A DNA stretch of 6,412 nt from Candidatus Moraniibacteriota bacterium (GTDB taxonomy: Bacteria; Patescibacteriota; Minisyncoccia; Moranbacterales; GCA-2747515): assembly GCA_029933995.1 (NCBI GenBank), contig JAOZNB010000073.1, positions 1 to 6,412 on the forward strand, given 5' to 3'. Made by a program: the position numbers and the translations under genes. Of this stretch, positions 1-4,218 are shown piece by piece. The notes below the pieces were generated by a model. It saw only the letters and a program-made list of their open reading frames with translations. It did no database searches and was not told where the DNA came from. Positions within the stretch are counted from its first letter, which is position 1; each line of letters begins with the position of its first letter.

Positions 1-9
1 GATTGATAC

Positions 10-38
10 AAAACAGACAGTTTAGCTAGTCTGTTTTT
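10..38 (+). terminator. Intrinsic terminator of an off-window upstream gene
   Basis: A nine-base-pair stem (aaaacagac, 10-18, with gtctgtttt, 29-37) encloses a ten-base loop and runs into a T tract. This is the usual form of a rho-independent terminator for a plus-strand gene that ends before the window. The A-rich left flank gives a weaker T-rich tail on the minus strand, so it may also work in that direction. Confidence 0.6.
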
Positions 39-144
39 ATTACCCTCAAAAACCACCAGCATAGAAAGGTGATTGCGTTTAAAGCGTAGCAAGTATATAA
101 TTTTTCTATAATATTAAAAAGTTTCTAAAGTATGTAAGTATAAG

Positions 145-208
145 ATTCCGGATAATGTTATTTCTATATCAATCACTTCGTTCTTGAAGAAATAAACATT
201 TCTGGAAT
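145..208. repeat. Imperfect palindromic element, ATTCCGG...GGAAT type
   Basis: The left arm (145-165) begins ATTCCGG and ends TTATTTCT. The right arm (188-208) begins AGAAATAA and ends CTGGAAT. Seventeen of 21 positions pair, counting one G-T, around a 22-base centre. From memory, similar ATTCCGG...CCGGAATGAC palindromes are dispersed in many bacterial genomes. This looks like a decayed copy; membership is an inference from one locus. Confidence 0.45.
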
Positions 209-374
209 GACACTTAAAAAATATCTAAAGATTGTAAAAAATGTACAGGAAAGGATTTTAAGAAAAAAATAATAAAATATTAGATATCAAACTAATATAA
301 AAAAATAAATAAATTACTAGATTTTCATTTTAACGCAAATATAACCTGCAGGATAGAAGTCGCCAGTATTGTTG

Positions 375-404
375 TTGGTTTTCACTTTGAAAGTTTATTA
401 TAAT
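375..404 (+). promoter_or_regulatory. Possible promoter for the thioredoxin-like gene
   Basis: A perfect TATAAT stands at 399-404, 49 bases before the ATG at 454. The best -35 match is TTGGTT at 375-380 with an 18-base spacer, which is only a three-of-six match. In DNA this AT-rich, TATAAT alone is weak evidence. Confidence 0.3.
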
Positions 405-453
405 TGGATGTATGTGTTAATATATAAGTTAATAATTTGTTAATCAATAATTT

Positions 454-846
454 ATGAAAGAATATAAAGTATTTATATGGGTTGGAGTTTTTATGATTTT
501 TGTTACAGGTGGTTTAATATGGCTAGCTGGACAGAGTGAGGATATTTCGGTAAGTGAGTCAAAAGAATTAAATAGAGAAGGTATCACTTTATTTTATGGA
601 GATGGTTGTCCACACTGTGAAGATGTAGAAAAATACATTGAAGAGAATAATATAATTAATAAGGTGGAATTTAGTTCACTGGAAATTTGGAAAGATAAAG
701 ATAATGCAAAAATTATGGAGGAAGCGGCTATTATTTGTAAACTTGATTTAGAAAAAATTGGTGTACCATTTTTATTTGATGGCTCTATGTGTTATGTAGG
801 AGGTCCTGATGTGCAAGATTTTTTCAAAGATAAAGCAAAATTATAG
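454..846 (+). CDS. Membrane-anchored thioredoxin-like protein (CPHC motif)
   Basis: This 130-residue protein is probably a thiol-disulfide redox protein held on the outer face of the cytoplasmic membrane. Residues 5-25 form one hydrophobic segment that serves as a signal anchor, followed by a short polar linker. The thioredoxin-like fold starts near residue 43 with a beta strand (ITLFYGDGCPHC). The CPHC pair is C52/C55, and the family's cis-proline is P105 in GVPFLF. Two further cysteines, C95 and C113, could form a second redox pair or a structural disulfide. The size is usual for a minimal thioredoxin domain with an anchor. Such proteins can work with a VKOR-type membrane oxidase, but none is visible here. 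The gene stands alone between an upstream spacer and a hairpin terminator, and no Shine-Dalgarno sequence precedes the ATG. The fold is well supported; the direction of the reaction and the substrate are unknown. Confidence 0.82.
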   Translation: MKEYKVFIWVGVFMIFVTGGLIWLAGQSEDISVSESKELNREGITLFYGDGCPHCEDVEKYIEENNIINKVEFSSLEIWKDKDNAKIMEEAAIICKLDLEKIGVPFLFDGSMCYVGGPDVQDFFKDKAKL

Positions 847-867
847 ATTTTTGATTTAAATTAGAAT

Positions 868-905
868 AAGGCCCGGTCTAGAATAAAACCTAGACTGGGC
901 CTTTT
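868..905 (+). terminator. Strong hairpin terminator between convergent genes
   Basis: The arms at 870-881 and 890-901 pair over 12 positions with one G-T pair, and two A-T pairs extend the base. The loop is eight bases and TTTT follows at 902-905, so it terminates the thioredoxin-like gene. On the minus strand the tail is TTATTCTAATTT, which is less T-rich, but the same hairpin probably also ends the convergent efp transcript. Confidence 0.85.
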
Positions 906-929
906 AAATATGAAAAATAAGGATCATTT

Positions 930-1493
930 CTATTTTTCAGCTCTACTTACGTATGTTCCACTTTCTGTATTGATAATTATTTTGTCTCCAGTTTCAATGA
1001 ATAGCGGAGTAGTAAATTTCGCGCCAGTCTCTACTATTACAAGTTTATCACCACCTGATTGGGTGTCACCCTTAAGACCAGGTGGAGCTTCTGTTACTTC
1101 AAGAGTTACTTTTACAGGTAATTCAATATTGATAGGATTATCATTAAAGTTAAGCATCGTGACTTCCATACCTTCAGTTAGATAATCTTGTGCTTTGTCA
1201 ATTGCTTCTTTATTTATGACAAATTGATCATATGTCTCATTGTCCATAAAATTAAAATTTTCTCCTTCAAAATATAAAAATTGAGCTTTTGATTTTGATA
1301 TATCAGCCTCTTCAACTTTGTCAGCACCCTGAAATGTTTTATCTTTGACAGCACCATTTGTGAGATTTTTGAGTTTTGTACGCATTACTGCACCGGCTCG
1401 TCCCATTTTGGAATGTTCATTGTAAATTACTGCAAAGGGTTCACCATCAAGTACAATTTTTTTACCTGTTTTGATATCACTAATATTCAACAT
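930..1493 (-). CDS. efp: Elongation factor P, arginine-tip variant
   Basis: EF-P binds between the P and E sites of the ribosome and promotes peptide bond formation at polyproline stretches. The 187-residue length is normal for the family. The three beta domains are recognisable: a KOW-like first domain (about 1-63, with RTKLKNL), a central OB domain (about 66-125), and a C-terminal OB domain ending in the conserved pattern GDKIIINTESGTYVSR. The loop tip that reaches the P-site tRNA reads KMGRAGAV, so the modifiable position is Arg32. This matches the arginine type, rhamnosylated by EarP in Pseudomonas and Neisseria, rather than the PGKG lysine type. No modification gene is adjacent. The gene follows rpsR with an 86-base gap that contains a terminator and a possible own promoter. 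The family call is certain; whether Arg32 is modified is unknown. Confidence 0.97.
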   Translation of the reverse strand: MLNISDIKTGKKIVLDGEPFAVIYNEHSKMGRAGAVMRTKLKNLTNGAVKDKTFQGADKVEEADISKSKAQFLYFEGENFNFMDNETYDQFVINKEAIDKAQDYLTEGMEVTMLNFNDNPINIELPVKVTLEVTEAPPGLKGDTQSGGDKLVIVETGAKFTTPLFIETGDKIIINTESGTYVSRAEK

Positions 1494-1503
1494 AATTTTA
1501 TTT

Positions 1504-1530
1504 TGTAGTGACGTCCTTTATGGGCGTCTT
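1504..1530. repeat. Short palindrome in the efp leader (TGTAGTGACG type)
   Basis: Arms GACGTCC (1510-1516) and GGGCGTC (1522-1528) enclose TTTAT. Read on the plus strand all seven pairs form, one of them G-U; read on the minus strand, as efp mRNA, one pair becomes a C-A mismatch. It begins TGTAGTGACG, nearly the same as the palindrome at 1812-1840, so it looks like a member of a dispersed repeat family and not an efp control element. Confidence 0.5.
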
Positions 1531-1534
1531 AATA

Positions 1535-1563
1535 TTTATATAAAACACAAGAGGTGGGCACAA
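1535..1563 (-). promoter_or_regulatory. Possible efp promoter overlapping the rpsR terminator
   Basis: On the minus strand TTGTGC (1563-1558) is followed after 17 bases by TATAAA (1540-1535), a five-of-six -10 match. The -35 lies inside the hairpin that terminates the rpsR transcript. This would let efp be expressed on its own, but the -35 matches only TTG. Confidence 0.3.
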
Positions 1564-1574
1564 GACCCACCTCT
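1541..1574 (-). terminator. Terminator of the rpsF-ssb-rpsR operon
   Basis: A perfect nine-base-pair stem, AGAGGTGGG (minus, 1574-1566) with CCCACCTCT (1558-1550), has a seven-base loop. The minus-strand tail TGTGTTTTAT is T-rich. It starts only six bases after the rpsR stop codon, the expected place for an operon terminator. Its 5' edge reads TGTAGAGG, which links it to the palindromes at 1504-1530 and 1812-1840. Confidence 0.7.
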
Positions 1575-1579
1575 ACATA

Positions 1580-1786
1580 TTATTTGACAGTAAATGGCAA
1601 TAGAGCCATATGTCTTGAACGCTTTACCGTACGAGAAAGTTGTCGTTGTGAATAAGCATCAACATTGTATCTCTTTGGTGGATAAATTTTTGCTTGTGAG
1701 TTAAGGAATCGGCGTAGGAAAACACCATCTTTATAATCGAGTGTGTCCATAGTTTTGTCGCCAATTCTGATCTTTCGTTTAGCCAT
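1580..1786 (-). CDS. rpsR: 30S ribosomal protein bS18
   Basis: This is ribosomal protein S18, which forms a heterodimer with S6 on the platform of the 30S subunit. The 68 residues cover the S18 core. The segment YKDGVFLRRFLNSQAKIYPPKRY corresponds to the family's YKDVxLLRRFI...GKIxPRR region, and the C-terminal half SQRQLSRTVKRSRHMALLPF matches the highly conserved QRKLAxAIKRARxLALLPY. The short N-terminal part explains the modest length. It is the third gene of the rpsF operon, 54 bases after the ssb stop, and a terminator follows directly. No Shine-Dalgarno sequence precedes the ATG; ACTAATAT lies ten bases upstream. In many bacteria rplI (L9) comes next, but here efp does. Confidence 0.97.
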   Translation of the reverse strand: MAKRKIRIGDKTMDTLDYKDGVFLRRFLNSQAKIYPPKRYNVDAYSQRQLSRTVKRSRHMALLPFTVK

Positions 1787-1796
1787 ACTTTTAAGT

Positions 1797-1804
1797 ATAT
1801 TAGT
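1797..1804 (-). promoter_or_regulatory. ACTAATAT octamer before rpsR
   Basis: On the minus strand ACTAATAT ends ten bases before the rpsR ATG. The same octamer precedes ssb and rpsF at similar distances, while a purine-rich Shine-Dalgarno is absent. A role in start selection is inferred only from this repetition. Confidence 0.4.
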
Positions 1805-1811
1805 AAATTAG

Positions 1812-1840
1812 TGTAGAGACGCGATTAATCGCGTGTGTGC
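1812..1840. repeat. Palindrome between ssb and rpsR (TGTAGAGACGCGATT)
   Basis: The centre ACGCGATTAATCGCGT (1819-1834) is a perfect 16-base palindrome that can fold as a six-pair stem with a TTAA loop. The flanking arms, gtagag on the left and gtgtgc on the right, extend it imperfectly. From memory, GTAGAGACGCGAT...ATCGCGTCTCTAC palindromes are dispersed in cyanobacteria and other bacteria. It fills most of the 54-base ssb-rpsR spacer and abuts the ssb stop codon, so it could affect mRNA processing or the balance between the two genes. Confidence 0.6.
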
Positions 1841-2326
1841 TTAAAATGGCACATCTTCAATTTTTACTTCATCTGCTTCGTCATCTAAGTTAATTGTTGG
1901 AATTTCTTCTTCGACTGGTTGTGCTGGAGTTGCTGCTGGAGCTGTGTTTTGTGGATTGTTGTTGTAATTACCTTGTCCAGAACCTCCTCCTGCACCTGCT
2001 TTTGCACCAAACTCAAAATTATCCATTATAATTTCTGTGCGGTACATTTTTTTACCAGAATCTTTATCCTCCCAGTTTCGTGTTTCAAGACGACCTTCAA
2101 CAAAAATTTCTTGTCCTTTGACCATGTATTGTGCAATTACGTCACCTCTTTTACCCCATGCAACAACATTATGAAATTCTGTTTTTTCATTTTGTTGACC
2201 ATCCTGTCCTTTCCATTTACTAGATGTTGCAATAGAAAAGTTTGTTACAGTTTGTCCCGATGGAGTTGTCCTTTTTTCAGGATCACGAGTTAAGCGTCCT
2301 ATAATAATCGCTTTATTTACATTCAT
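1841..2326 (-). CDS. ssb: Single-stranded DNA-binding protein
   Basis: SSB coats single-stranded DNA during replication, repair and recombination, usually as a tetramer. The 161 residues have the standard layout. An N-terminal OB fold (about 1-107) opens with MNVNKAIIIGRLTRDPE and contains the conserved FHNVVAWGK, with the DNA-stacking tryptophan, and the strand IFVEGRL. Residues about 108-135 are a flexible linker rich in Gly, Asn, Pro and Ala. An acidic tail ends in EDVPF, close to the DDIPF tip that recruits partner proteins. It lies 17 bases after the rpsF stop and 54 bases before rpsR, in the classic order rpsF-ssb-rpsR. ACTAATAT lies seven bases before the ATG and there is no Shine-Dalgarno sequence. 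The family call is certain. Confidence 0.97.
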   Translation of the reverse strand: MNVNKAIIIGRLTRDPEKRTTPSGQTVTNFSIATSSKWKGQDGQQNEKTEFHNVVAWGKRGDVIAQYMVKGQEIFVEGRLETRNWEDKDSGKKMYRTEIIMDNFEFGAKAGAGGGSGQGNYNNNPQNTAPAATPAQPVEEEIPTINLDDEADEVKIEDVPF

Positions 2327-2333
2327 AGCTTTT

Positions 2334-2341
2334 ATATTAGT
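2334..2341 (-). promoter_or_regulatory. ACTAATAT octamer before ssb
   Basis: On the minus strand ACTAATAT ends seven bases before the ssb ATG and almost fills the 17-base gap after rpsF. It is the second of three identical octamers in this operon. Any function is inferred. Confidence 0.4.
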
Positions 2342-2343
2342 CT

Positions 2344-2787
2344 TTAGATGTTAAGTGCTTCCTCTAACTTTTCATCAATTTTTTCACCTTTTTCTTTAAG
2401 AGTGGTTTTTCCTGCTTTTTCTTCTTTTGCAAATTGTTTTGCAAAAGACTTAAGAGAGGGCAAGTCTTCTGCATTTACAATGATATATCGTAAAATATCT
2501 TTTTGTAAATTCATTTGTCTAGTGATCTCACCAATTACGTCTTTAGGCATCTCATCAATAGCCAAGTCTTTTAGTTGAGTGTCCTTATCTGGTAGTGTAA
2601 AACGTTGTACAAAATATGTACCACGCCAGTTATGCTTGATTTCATATGCAAGCTTTCGTTCAAACTCGATTGATTCACCAGTCCATTCTCCACCGGCAGT
2701 TGTTACAAGTGTTGTTACTTCGTCCTTGATGCGGTCAAGTTCTGGTTTCTTGTCGTCTGCGATGAGAAACATCAATTCATATTCCAT
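2344..2787 (-). CDS. rpsF: 30S ribosomal protein bS6
   Basis: S6 pairs with S18 on the platform of the 30S subunit. The first 105 or so residues form the ferredoxin-like fold. It begins MEYELMFLIADD, carries the conserved LAYEIKHNWRGTYFVQRF (compare LAYPIKKxxxGxY), and ends with the strand DILRYIIVNAED. At 147 residues it exceeds the usual 95-135 because of a charged Lys/Glu-rich C-terminal extension (about 108-147) that looks helical. It is the first gene of the operon, so its leader is where feedback control would act: a promoter, an S6:S18-type hairpin and an intrinsic terminator precede it. The ATG at 2787 fits the family start; ACTAATAT lies eight bases upstream and no Shine-Dalgarno sequence is present. 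Confidence 0.96.
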   Translation of the reverse strand: MEYELMFLIADDKKPELDRIKDEVTTLVTTAGGEWTGESIEFERKLAYEIKHNWRGTYFVQRFTLPDKDTQLKDLAIDEMPKDVIGEITRQMNLQKDILRYIIVNAEDLPSLKSFAKQFAKEEKAGKTTLKEKGEKIDEKLEEALNI

Positions 2788-2795
2788 GATTGTTG

Positions 2796-2803
2796 ATATT
2801 AGT
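2796..2803 (-). promoter_or_regulatory. ACTAATAT octamer before rpsF
   Basis: On the minus strand ACTAATAT ends eight bases before the rpsF ATG. It matches the octamers before ssb and rpsR exactly and takes the place where a Shine-Dalgarno sequence would lie. Confidence 0.4.
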
Positions 2804-2811
2804 TAATTAAT

Positions 2812-2857
2812 AAAAAAATCCATTCAAACATAAAAATCCGTATGTTTCCTGAATGGA
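2812..2857 (-). terminator. Intrinsic terminator in the rpsF leader (putative attenuator)
   Basis: On the minus strand, TCCATTC pairs with GAATGGA (2857-2851 with 2825-2819). After a three-base bulge (2850-2848), AAACATA pairs with TATGTTT (2847-2841 with 2832-2826). The loop is eight bases. Seven consecutive T residues follow (2818-2812). This is a complete terminator, but it lies between the rpsF promoter and the rpsF start, 24 bases before the ATG. The next upstream gene points the other way, so there is no other transcript for it to end. Attenuation of the ribosomal operon is the natural reading. Confidence 0.75.
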
Positions 2858-2863
2858 AAATAT

Positions 2864-2901
2864 TTGTATCCTATCCAAGTCAATGACTAGGCGGAATACA
2901 A
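2864..2901 (-). promoter_or_regulatory. rpsF leader hairpin resembling the S6:S18-binding motif
   Basis: Read on the minus strand, an outer stem TTGTAT/ATACAA (2901-2896 with 2869-2864) is followed by an internal loop. The loop has TCCG on the 5' side and ATAGG on the 3' side. Above it is an inner stem CCTAGTC/GACTTGG with one T-T mismatch and an ATT loop. The described S6:S18 leader motif is a hairpin whose internal bulge carries CCG, imitating the 16S rRNA site of the S6:S18 pair. Here CCG is at 2894-2892 in that position. The comparison is from memory, without a covariance model; the position just before rpsF adds weight. Confidence 0.6.
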
Positions 2902-2924
2902 TGGACTTTTACGATTGTTTTTAA

Positions 2925-2953
2925 ATGCTAGCACGAATCATTCATTTTGACAA
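2925..2953 (-). promoter_or_regulatory. Promoter of the rpsF-ssb-rpsR operon
   Basis: On the minus strand TTGTCA (2953-2948) is followed after 17 bases by TAGCAT (2930-2925), with TGC directly before it forming an extended -10. Transcription would begin near 2918, giving a leader of about 130 bases that contains both the S6:S18-type hairpin and the terminator. Confidence 0.6.
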
Positions 2954-2967
2954 GTATGGTCATTGAA

Positions 2968-2996
2968 TTGATAAATAATTAACTATGCAGTATTAT
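2968..2996 (+). promoter_or_regulatory. Promoter of the Gmad2-domain gene
   Basis: TTGATA (2968-2973) and TATTAT (2991-2996), each a five-of-six match, are 17 bases apart. The start would be near 3003, about 36 bases before the ATG. A second possible pair, TTGACA at 2947-2952 with GATAAA at 2970-2975, overlaps the -35 of the divergent rpsF promoter. Confidence 0.6.
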
Positions 2997-3038
2997 GCAA
3001 TATATAAATACAATTTTCTATAAATTTAATCAATAAAC

Positions 3039-3650
3039 ATGAGAGATATAAAAAATACAATAAATGCACCAGAAACACAAGCTCCAAAGAAAAAAGGACA
3101 CAAAGGTGTAATAATAGTTAGTATCGCTTCACTAATCATAGTTATTGTGGGTATGTGGATGTGGCTAGATAATCGTGGTGAGTGGGTTTGTGAAAATGGA
3201 GAATGGATTATGCAAGGAAAAACAGATGAACTAAAACCAACAGAAGTATGTCAGGGTGATGAAGTGCAAATAGTAGGAAGGCAAAAACCAAATGAAGAAA
3301 TGATAAAATTAGATAGCAAAAAAATTGCAGAAGGCATAGATATTCGTGTCAAAACTCCGCATGTTAATGCTACGATAATTAGCCCAATAAAAATTACAGG
3401 TGAAGCAAAAGATTGGTATGTAAAAGATGCTTTTACTGTGGAATTAATTGGTAAAAATGGTGAAGTTTTGGGTGAAGGTACAGCAGAGGCATTGGAAGAA
3501 GTAGGTGAGGATAATTATATAGCATTTGAGGCAGAAATTAAATTTAAAGTAAAAGATGCAAAAAGTGGAGATATCATTTTTTATAGAAGTGATCCAACGG
3601 GAGGGTTTAAAAGCGTAGGAACCTTTTCCTTCCCAGTATTTTTTGAATAA
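3039..3650 (+). CDS. Membrane-anchored Gmad2 immunoglobulin-like domain protein
   Basis: This 203-residue protein is probably exposed outside the membrane. A basic N-terminus (KKKGHK) precedes one hydrophobic segment (about 23-43), which makes a signal anchor. Next comes a short module with the pattern GEWVCENGEWIMQGK and a second cysteine (C51, C71), which may be a disulfide-closed patch; this is common in Patescibacterial proteins of this kind. Residues about 103-202 resemble the Gmad2 domain: IRVKTPHVNATIISPIKITGEAKDWYVKDAF, then VELIGKNGEVLGEGTAEA, then the FEAEIKF strand and a final FPVFF strand. Gmad2 is an immunoglobulin-like fold also found in spore germination and secreted proteins; its ligand is not known. 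The gene has its own promoter and stands divergent from rpsF. No Shine-Dalgarno sequence precedes the ATG; TTAATCAATAA lies two bases upstream. The domain call is good; the function is unknown. Confidence 0.82.
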   Translation: MRDIKNTINAPETQAPKKKGHKGVIIVSIASLIIVIVGMWMWLDNRGEWVCENGEWIMQGKTDELKPTEVCQGDEVQIVGRQKPNEEMIKLDSKKIAEGIDIRVKTPHVNATIISPIKITGEAKDWYVKDAFTVELIGKNGEVLGEGTAEALEEVGEDNYIAFEAEIKFKVKDAKSGDIIFYRSDPTGGFKSVGTFSFPVFFE

Positions 3651-3675
3651 TTTAATATATAATTGAATAGTTTGG

Positions 3676-3706
3676 CAAAATAATTTTTGTGATTTTTATT
3701 TTTTAC
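3676..3706 (+). terminator. Weak terminator-like hairpin after the Gmad2 gene
   Basis: CAAAA (3676-3680) can pair with TTTTG (3685-3689) around a TAAT loop, and a T-rich tract follows. The stem is short and has one G-C pair, so this is only a tentative terminator. Confidence 0.25.
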
Positions 3707-3742
3707 ATTTTTGCGAATAAATACAAATATAAACTTTATTCG

Positions 3743-3790
3743 TCTTTGCGAACAAGGAGTGACATGTTATGTGTTTAGTGAAGCAATCTT
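3743..3790. repeat. TTTGCGAA...GAAGCAATC repeat relic
   Basis: The stretch begins TCTTTGCGAACAAGG and ends GTGAAGCAATCTT, with TTGC (3746-3749) facing GCAA (3783-3786) and a small ACAT/ATGT hairpin inside. From memory this resembles the dispersed bacterial palindrome CGTCATTGCGAG...GAAGCAATCT. It is diverged and may be a fossil copy. Confidence 0.4.
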
Positions 3791-3792
3791 GT

Positions 3793-3826
3793 AAGTAGCA
3801 TAATAAACTATAAAATATTACATTAA
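3793..3826 (+). repeat. Direct repeat, copy A (34 bases)
   Basis: It starts AAGTAGCAT and ends TTACATTAA, and matches 3996-4029 at 27 of 34 positions with no gaps. Similarity seems to continue past the end: both copies are followed by a CTCT-TTGT-like stretch and later by a GATGATA motif, so the duplicated unit may be about 75-90 bases. Confidence 0.6.
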
Positions 3827-3828
3827 CA

Positions 3829-3877
3829 AAACCCCCTCTGTTCATTCGGACATCTCCCCCTCACGAGGGGGAGAGGA
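3829..3877 (+). repeat. C-rich double-hairpin element, forward
   Basis: It begins AACCCCCTCTG. A first small hairpin (TGTTC 3839-3843 with GGACA 3848-3852) is followed by a strong one, TCTCCCCCT (3853-3861) with AGGGGGAGA (3866-3874) around CACG. It is the most G/C-rich spot in an AT-rich window. From memory, similar CCCCCTCTG...CTCCCCC elements are dispersed in Bacteroidota and Patescibacteria genomes. Confidence 0.55.
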
Positions 3878-3882
3878 TGATA

Positions 3883-3930
3883 GTTAAAGTTAAAGTTAAA
3901 GTTAAAGTTAAAGTTAAAGTTAAAGTTAAA
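3883..3930 (+). repeat. Perfect tandem array (GTTAAA)8
   Basis: Eight uninterrupted copies of the hexamer GTTAAA cover 48 bases between the two C-rich elements. An array this pure is prone to slipped-strand change. It lies about 290 bases before the promoter of the prepilin-like gene, too far for a direct spacing effect. Confidence 0.95.
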
Positions 3931-3950
3931 AAAATTGAGTTAATATTAAC

Positions 3951-3993
3951 CGAAGTCCTCCTCCCCTTTGAAGAGGCGGATTGAGGAGGGGTT
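3951..3993 (-). repeat. C-rich hairpin element, reverse
   Basis: On the minus strand it begins AACCCCTCCTC, like the forward element at 3829. CCTCCTC (3957-3963) pairs with GAGGAGG (3983-3989) and encloses a smaller inner hairpin. The two elements face away from each other around the GTTAAA array and do not share their inner sequences, so they are relatives, not exact copies. Confidence 0.5.
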
Positions 3994-3995
3994 AG

Positions 3996-4029
3996 AAGTA
4001 GCATCATAAAATTAAAAGATTTACATTAA
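3996..4029 (+). repeat. Direct repeat, copy B (34 bases)
   Basis: This is the partner of 3793-3826, with AAGTAGCAT at its start and TTACATTAA at its end. The sequence after it (ACTCTCTTTGTCAGC) looks like a worn form of the C-rich element that follows copy A. Confidence 0.6.
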
Positions 4030-4218
4030 AACTCTCTTTGTCAGCGTGTCACCAATAAAAGTAAGATGATACACAAACAGATAAAATTTAATCATGAAAG
4101 TTATACATTAAAATATTTAATATCAAACAGTTAGAAGCAAATTATATATGTTTAAGTTTCATGTATAATTTTAGAAATAATCTTTAAATTAAATTTATAT
4201 AAACATGAAAAAAAATTT

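Larger units (their letters stand above)
39..453. other. Non-coding spacer, mostly featureless
   Basis: I see no convincing gene here. The DNA is very AT-rich with stops in all frames. It contains one palindromic element (145-208), a possible promoter for the downstream gene near 375-404, and an isolated ACTAATAT octamer at 291-298 that has no start codon near it. A 21-codon ATG frame at 207-272 and a short overlapping frame with two cysteines (CKKCTGKDF) are too small to call. Confidence 0.5.

Noticed and set aside
207..272. ATG frame of 21 codons, and an overlapping frame with CKKCTGKDF that looks like a zinc-binding fragment
   Set aside because: Both are very short, have stops close upstream or downstream, and lack a second cysteine pair; the DNA is A-rich enough to give Lys-rich frames by chance.
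1919..2293. Long plus-strand frames opposite ssb, and similar ones opposite rpsF and efp
   Set aside because: They are shadows of certain genes on the other strand and encode no recognisable domains.
3883..3930. Possible CRISPR array
   Set aside because: The units are six bases long, directly adjacent and without spacers, and no cas gene is in the window; this is a simple tandem repeat.
4101..4168. TTATACAT and ATGTATAA as an inverted repeat
   Set aside because: Only eight bases match over a 50-base gap in very AT-rich DNA, which is expected by chance.
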